Shown: positions 59,229 to 64,000 of the stretch, in pieces
Position numbering within the stretch: position 1 is the stretch's first letter
Layout: every line of letters begins with the position of its first letter
Assembly: GCA_017506865.1 (NCBI GenBank)
Contig: JAFCMP010000513.1
Location: forward strand, 372,001-436,000
Length of the DNA: 64,000 bases
Direction: 5' to 3'
Source: Tribonema minus
Lineage: Eukaryota > Sar > Xanthophyceae > Tribonematales > Tribonemataceae
Made by a program: the position numbers and the translations under genes
The notes under the pieces: model-generated
What the model saw: only the letters and a program-made list of their open reading frames with translations
The model's database searches: none
Told to the model about the DNA's origin: nothing

Positions 59229-62200
59229 ATTGTTTGCAGAACGTTGCGCAGCACACATCCTGCACGGTATTCGTCAGGCTGCCGGCCGGACACAAAAAAG
59301 AGTTGGCCTTTGCTGTTGCCTTGGATGTTGGCCTGCTGGTTGGCCTGCGGGTGGGCTTTGCAGTCGGTCCTCTGGTACCATTGGCGGTGGTGGGCTGTGA
59401 CAGCAGAGCAGCCAGACAGCAGTGCACAGCAGCCAGTTCCTGGTGACTACGCATGTTTGGCAGGATATTGGCTTGGTGTGTTGCTGGTGTGCTGTGCTCA
59501 TAGGTGAGACTGGCCACACAGGTGCATGCAGTGGGTCCGAATTCAAGCAGGAGAGCTGCAGTGCATGGTTGAGCGAAGAGCATACCGCACAGCTTGTGCA
59601 GATTGACCGCACAGCTTTTGTGCAGCACCAGCACTACTGCAATGCATCATAGTGCACTCATTAGGGGTTAAGACTGTAATTGAAGGTGAGGGAGAGAGTC
59701 AAGGATAAGGGTGATGTTAGGTCTATCAAGCCGTAGCACATCAAACACTTTATCCTATCTGCACTTGTACTTCTATACCCTAACCCCGCTGCAGAACAGT
59801 GGCCTCCGTCGACAACATTGCTGCCATCGCGGGTACACACTCTGTGACAGGACATTTCAGTCACCTCAAGCTTGTCTCCGGCAGTCAAGTACATGCACGA
59901 CTCAAGTTGCACCACTGATACATTTGATTTGATAACAGCGCGACGGCTCCTTTCGAGTGATTGCGCAAATCAAATTTTGATTAACTTTTCCGCGTAGGCC
60001 TTGCTGTTCTGGTAAACAAAATTGTGTTACGTGGTGGCCTGCGCAAAAACAAATCGGGTTACTTTAGCGTAAACGCCTGAAGCAGGCATGGTAGAAGGCT
60101 CTAGCAACCCTGGCGTGACTAGTAGGTGCAGGAGACACATCCGCCATGTGTTCTTACGCAACAGGCCAGGCGCGCACTGCACACGAGATCTCAAATATGA
60201 TCGGACGCCCTTCTGCTGCAGCGCTTTGACCGCCACAGCTGCCTAACGCGCACAGCAGCAACTGGCTAGCCTGGTGCACACAGGCGCCAGCAGTCATGAC
60301 AACTGTTCCGCCTGTCTGCGTCTGCATCACGTGTGCCTAGGCTGCGCCAGACTGAAGGTTGGGTGTGGTCGTGCCTGCTGATTTCGACGAGCACCCACTT
60401 GCCGACCAAGTGCTAGCTCTACACGACACCTTGGGCAATCGCTGTGGGTGCGCTGGACAGCCAAGAGTAGCACTCAGGTGATCTGCTCCCTCGCCGCTAC
60501 CGCACGTGTGCCTATGGCGCGCCATCTGCCTGACCGTGCCATGCAACTAAGCGAAATATGTTTTCCGGTTAAATCGCTCAAAACGCCAGAATAAGCCAAG
60601 TGATCAACGCAAGTTTGACTAACGCGAACCGTTCAGCGTGAAATAGCCGAAGTTCTGAGCCAAATTTCGATTTGCGCAATCTCCCTATTATTGCTGCGTA
60701 GCTGAACCAAAAATGCCTGGGAGGGGGCAGACTGGTAATTGGCCATTTACGATTGCCCCTCTGCTCCCGAGCATGCCCTGATACAGTTCTAGTATGTAAG
60801 TAATCTTTGTAACAAGCTCGTACATCATATACCCCTACCACTGATTAAGGAAGTTGCGAACTTCTTCTTCTTGTTACCTTGCGTGTCGGCTTCCTGGTTG
60901 GCGCCGGTGTTGGTGTCGTGCCGCCTGACAAAATTCAAGTATGGCATGCCAAAATATGTCAGCGTCAGCATGCTCGCAGAAAGTGTGCCGAAGAGAGAAG
61001 ATTGGAGTGCATGCAATCCTAGCACGTAGAGGTGTAACATCATGCAAAGCTTACGCCAGCAAACAGTCAACAGGGTTTCAGGGTGTCAGTGCAGCCCTCT
61101 GACTATCTTGCTCGTCATACAGACGTCCACTGTCAATACTTCGAAATATGTAACAAAGCTCTTGCAGTGTTTCATCCAGTTGTCCATCCTGAAAAAAGCA
61201 CAAGGTTTTGTAACACTTCACCAACCAGTAGGCATCCTCACTGACTCCATTATGCCGACCAATCTGATGTGCTACTTCAACTCAAACATGCACCGCTACG
61301 TACAAAGGCATGAGCCGCAAGCGCAGAACACGTGCCTGAAACCACGCATGGCGCGCCGAACGTGACGCATATGCTGGTGGCCGCAATGTTGGGCGCAATA
61401 ATGGAGGGATCCGTCTGGGCGGTTTTTGACAGCTGCAAGACGTCGGTGTTGGGTTTGGTGACATCCCAACTCTCAGTCAGCAGCCCCTTGGTGTCCGCTG
61501 AGTTGTCGTTTATCGCCCTGCGTGCACAGGCGGTGCCCAAACATGAAGCTGTCATCCTTAAAGCCAGTTGAATGGAAACGAGTCAAAAGATTGTAGAGCT
61601 CCAGGTGACAAGGTGTGGTCAGCCGACAATTGAATGCCTTCCACCAATAACCGTGGTCGCCGCTGCTGCAGCAATTGGCCAGAGTCAAACAGTGTGATTC
61701 ATGAGTCGCATGCCTGAGTTTGTCTGCCTGAGACGTGCATGCTCACTTGCACTCCTGGTGCATGCTGCCGTACACTGCTCTGAAACACAAACCGCCACAT
61801 ACTAACCTTTGTAGCAGGCTGGCATTTAGCGCATCACGAAACAAAGCAACGGAGTTTTTAGTCGAAGCCCTGCCAAGCCCAGTGGGAGATTTCTGCGTTT
61901 CACACCCCAGAAGTATGTACTTCAAAGTACAATAAAAACGGTATGCCTTGATGGCTGCAAATGTGGCAACTTGTCTTAACATTGTGGCAATCAGGCAGTC
62001 AACATCGAGCTAGCAGAGTGCTGAACATCATGCACAACAGCAGCATGACCAGGGGAGGCAAAGCCAGCATGTCCAAGCAAGGCACTCCACTTCATGGGTG
62101 GCACAATACATGTGGTAAGTTTGAGAATGTTTATGGTAAAATAATTGCTGGCCTAAGGTGACTGAGGGGCTATGTTTGCCTGGATGCTCGCTTCATAACA

Positions 62201-62961
62201 TGGTGCCTATTTCGCTTTGGTCTAGAGGCGTGCAAATTCATTTGCAAGCAATTCCATAACTGTGATGGGCACCAACAGGGTTTTGCAGAATTGCCTGAGC
62301 TAGTGCACGGTCCCCATGTCAACAGTGGCCTTCTATGATCAGCAATTGTTGACAAAACGGGCTTGCATTTAGGGTTGTAGAGTTACTGTCTGGGGTAGGA
62401 TTGGGCTAACGCTTGGCTACTGGGTCACATGCAGCAGGAAGGAAAAAAAAAATGCAAGTCCAATCAGTTACAATTGCTACAAACATTGTGATCTCTGTTC
62501 AGGGCCAGGGTCAGGCCTGCCCCCTGACCCTGGCCCTGAACAGAGATCACAATGTTTGTAGCAATTGTAACTGATTGGACTTGCATTTTTTTTTCCTTCC
62601 TGCTGCATGTGACCCAGTAGCCAAGCGTTAGCCCAATCCTACCTGCTGGTTCATCAACCAGTCCACGGCGCATTCTGTGGACCATGGTTCCCTGACCAAG
62701 CACTTGGATTACTCATGGAATGTTCTGGACTGCATGCAAATTGCTGAGGTTTGAGCAAGATCATTATTTGATGACACAGAGGTCATCGAAACAGGCTTGC
62801 AAGCACGCTTCAAATGCTGGTAAAACGTCATACATGGTGGCGTCTCACCAGATGAAGTTGTCGCCGATGCACTTGTCGGCCATGTACTGAGCCCACTTTG
62901 CCTGCAGCTTCTGGTCCAGGTCTACATTTTTCTTGAGACCCCCCCACTCGCCAATAACCAC
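59229..62961 (-). CDS. Glycoside hydrolase family 5 (cellulase-like) with Pro/Thr linker and Cys-rich module; 5' part outside window
   Basis: Exon 62961-62849 (minus) follows TTCACAG and reads VVIGEWGG, with the GH5 nucleophile Glu, then KWAQYMADKCIGDNFI, ending before GTGAGA in phase 2. The next exon starts at 61517 after CACGCAG, completes the Trp codon and reads AINDNSADTKGLLTESW then DVTKPNTDVLQL, the usual W..N..S.DT.GLL....W block; its end (about 61350) is not fixed. Exon 59394-59229, between TCACAG and GTGAGT, reads PTTANGTRGPTAKPTRRPTS, a Pro/Thr-rich linker, then LCPAGSLTNTVQDVCCATFC, the start of a Cys-rich module found in secreted algal proteins. A possible last exon near 59146-59090 (VCQEAAHSSAPC) ends at TGA. 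The enzyme should cleave beta-1,4-glucans outside the cell. Joining the 59.4-kb exon to the GH5 exons is inference from strand, order and typical architecture. Confidence 0.68.
61583..61693 (+). repeat. Dispersed repeat, copy 2 (in a GH5 intron)
   Basis: Partner of 36511-36617. Here it lies antisense to the GH5 gene, 66 bp upstream of its second recognised exon. Confidence 0.75.
62394..62643. repeat. Near-perfect palindrome, 122-bp arms, 7-bp loop
   Basis: Left arm 62394-62515 and right arm 62523-62643 are reverse complements over their full length, apart from one base in an A/T run (10 A against 9 T). The loop is CCTGCCC. The arms contain CAGGGCCAGGGTCAGG next to the loop and GGTAGGATTGGGC at the base. 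It lies in an intron of the GH5 gene. The flanking 61.70-62.39 kb holds nothing else I can support. Confidence 0.95.
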
Positions 62962-64000
62962 CTGTGAAGGGGGCAGCAATAGGGGTAAGTGTGCTCGCAG
63001 TGAGCCGCAAATACACAGTGGAGCACATGCACGCCGTTCAGGGTGGGGACAGGCATGAAGGTGGCGCAAGCTCCAGATGGCGCAAGTCATCGGCAAGCGA
63101 GCGGCGGAGGATCGGTGCTGCAGCAATAACCTAAGGTGCGGGAATCAGGCCACAGGGGGCTGTGGTAAGCGCATGTGACCATTACCAACCAGACTGCCAC
63201 GAACACTCAGCATTGCACATGAAAGGGCTGTGTGAGTTTTCATGCAGCATTCCGCATATGCTTGCGCAGAGTTTAGGCAGTGGCAAGCGCTGAATGCTGC
63301 GGCAGTGTAACCAGCAATTGCGGCACACAGACGTGAGGCAAGAACATGTGGTGAACCGTGAGTGCAGTGGCGTTGTCAGCAGAAGGTCGTGTGCTTGTGT
63401 CACTACTACAGTTATTAATGACCTTAGGAGCAGCAGTGCTTGTGGATGTCCATAGCCCTTGCAACTCCGCCATTCTCTCACAAGACATGAATGTGCCTAT
63501 TTAATATAACAAACACGCCAAAGGTTGCCGTAGAGGTGTGAAGTTGCAGCAGCTGAGTCCCCTCAACTTCACCAGCATCAGAAGCCATCAGTTCTACAGC
63601 TCATGCAGACTGCGACTGGACTGTGGCCAGCATGAGCTGCTGTTTGCAGACAGTTATAGCTGTTACACTTTTATGTGCTGTGCTCACCGGCTTTCCCGTC
63701 AGGCCCTCGACAAATCCGACCTGCACACACACAGACACACGCATGCAAAATCAATACAGGGCGGGTCATGTGTAGCATCTGTGTGTTGCGTTTGAATTTG
63801 ACATTCCTACTTAGCGCTGCTTCTCTCTCATTGTAGCATCAGCCTAATTTCTTTCCGGCAGAGCATGCGGCAGATACGTGCCTGATGTCGTTAATCTCTT
63901 GCAGGGCACTCCACTTGCCGGGTGGGGCACAAATTCAGTGTAGAATCACCATGCCGCCAAGGCCACCACTTGCACTCCACAAGCACCAGCTTTAGCTGCA
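62962..64000. other. Intronic or upstream sequence of the GH5 gene; no exon identified
   Basis: Upstream GH5 exons should lie here or beyond the window edge on the minus strand. I could not recognise one: no substrate-cleft or acid/base Asn-Glu motif is readable. Plus-strand frames near 63540-63795 show no motif. Confidence 0.35.

Noticed and set aside
59117..59446. Plus-strand frame with a hydrophobic GLLVGLRVGFAVGPLVPLAV stretch
   Set aside because: It is the antisense of the Pro/Thr linker exon, which has proper splice borders on the minus strand.

Overview
This window reads as nuclear DNA of a eukaryote, most likely a unicellular green alga (Chlorophyta, perhaps trebouxiophyte-like; that placement is inference). 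The support is: spliceosomal introns with GTGAG...CAG borders, about a dozen exons per gene, GC-rich Ala-rich exons inside more AT-rich introns, RT-type retrotransposons, a tRNA gene with internal promoter boxes, and CCCTAA telomere-like strings. Most open frames are intronic or antisense noise, so the annotation rests on exon chains whose reading phase closes across splice sites.

Layout. 0-4.2 kb: weakly supported minus-strand exons and simple repeats. 4.3-12.8 kb (+): a 13-exon mannitol-1-phosphate-dehydrogenase-like NAD oxidoreductase (497 aa). 14.0-23.7 kb (+): a 12-exon bifunctional pseudouridine-5'-phosphate glycosidase / PfkB-type pseudouridine kinase (797 aa) with a mitochondrial-type presequence. 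24.7-26.3 kb (-): a decayed copy of an unrecognised gene family. 26.4-34.2 kb: a nested transposon stack, in which a small TIR element holds a 5'-truncated retroelement (L-A, 14-bp target duplication), which holds a second copy (L-B) bracketed by inverted 75-81 bp repeats. 34.6-38.1 kb (+): a 5-exon VIT/CCC1-family iron or manganese transporter. 38-44.8 kb: tandem duplications and unassigned coding-like pieces. 44.85-48.0 kb (+): a 5'-truncated but otherwise uninterrupted retroelement ORF with a perfect 12-bp target duplication. 48.2-53.1 kb (+): the better-preserved, still broken, member of the unrecognised family. 53.1-54.6 kb: a 610-bp tandem repeat carrying tRNA-Gly-like modules and ending in an apparently intact tRNA-Gly(CCC). 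55.2-56.8 kb: relic of a third retroelement lineage. 59.2-63.0 kb (-): the 3' part of a GH5 cellulase with a Pro/Thr linker and Cys-rich module, whose 5' end lies beyond the window. 62.4-62.6 kb: a near-perfect 122-bp-arm palindrome inside its intron.

The host genes cover sugar-alcohol metabolism, nucleoside salvage, metal storage and cell-wall glucan hydrolysis; nothing suggests they act as one pathway. The least explained parts are the inverted-repeat-bounded RT element, the two-copy unknown gene family, the tRNA-seeded tandem array and the long palindrome.
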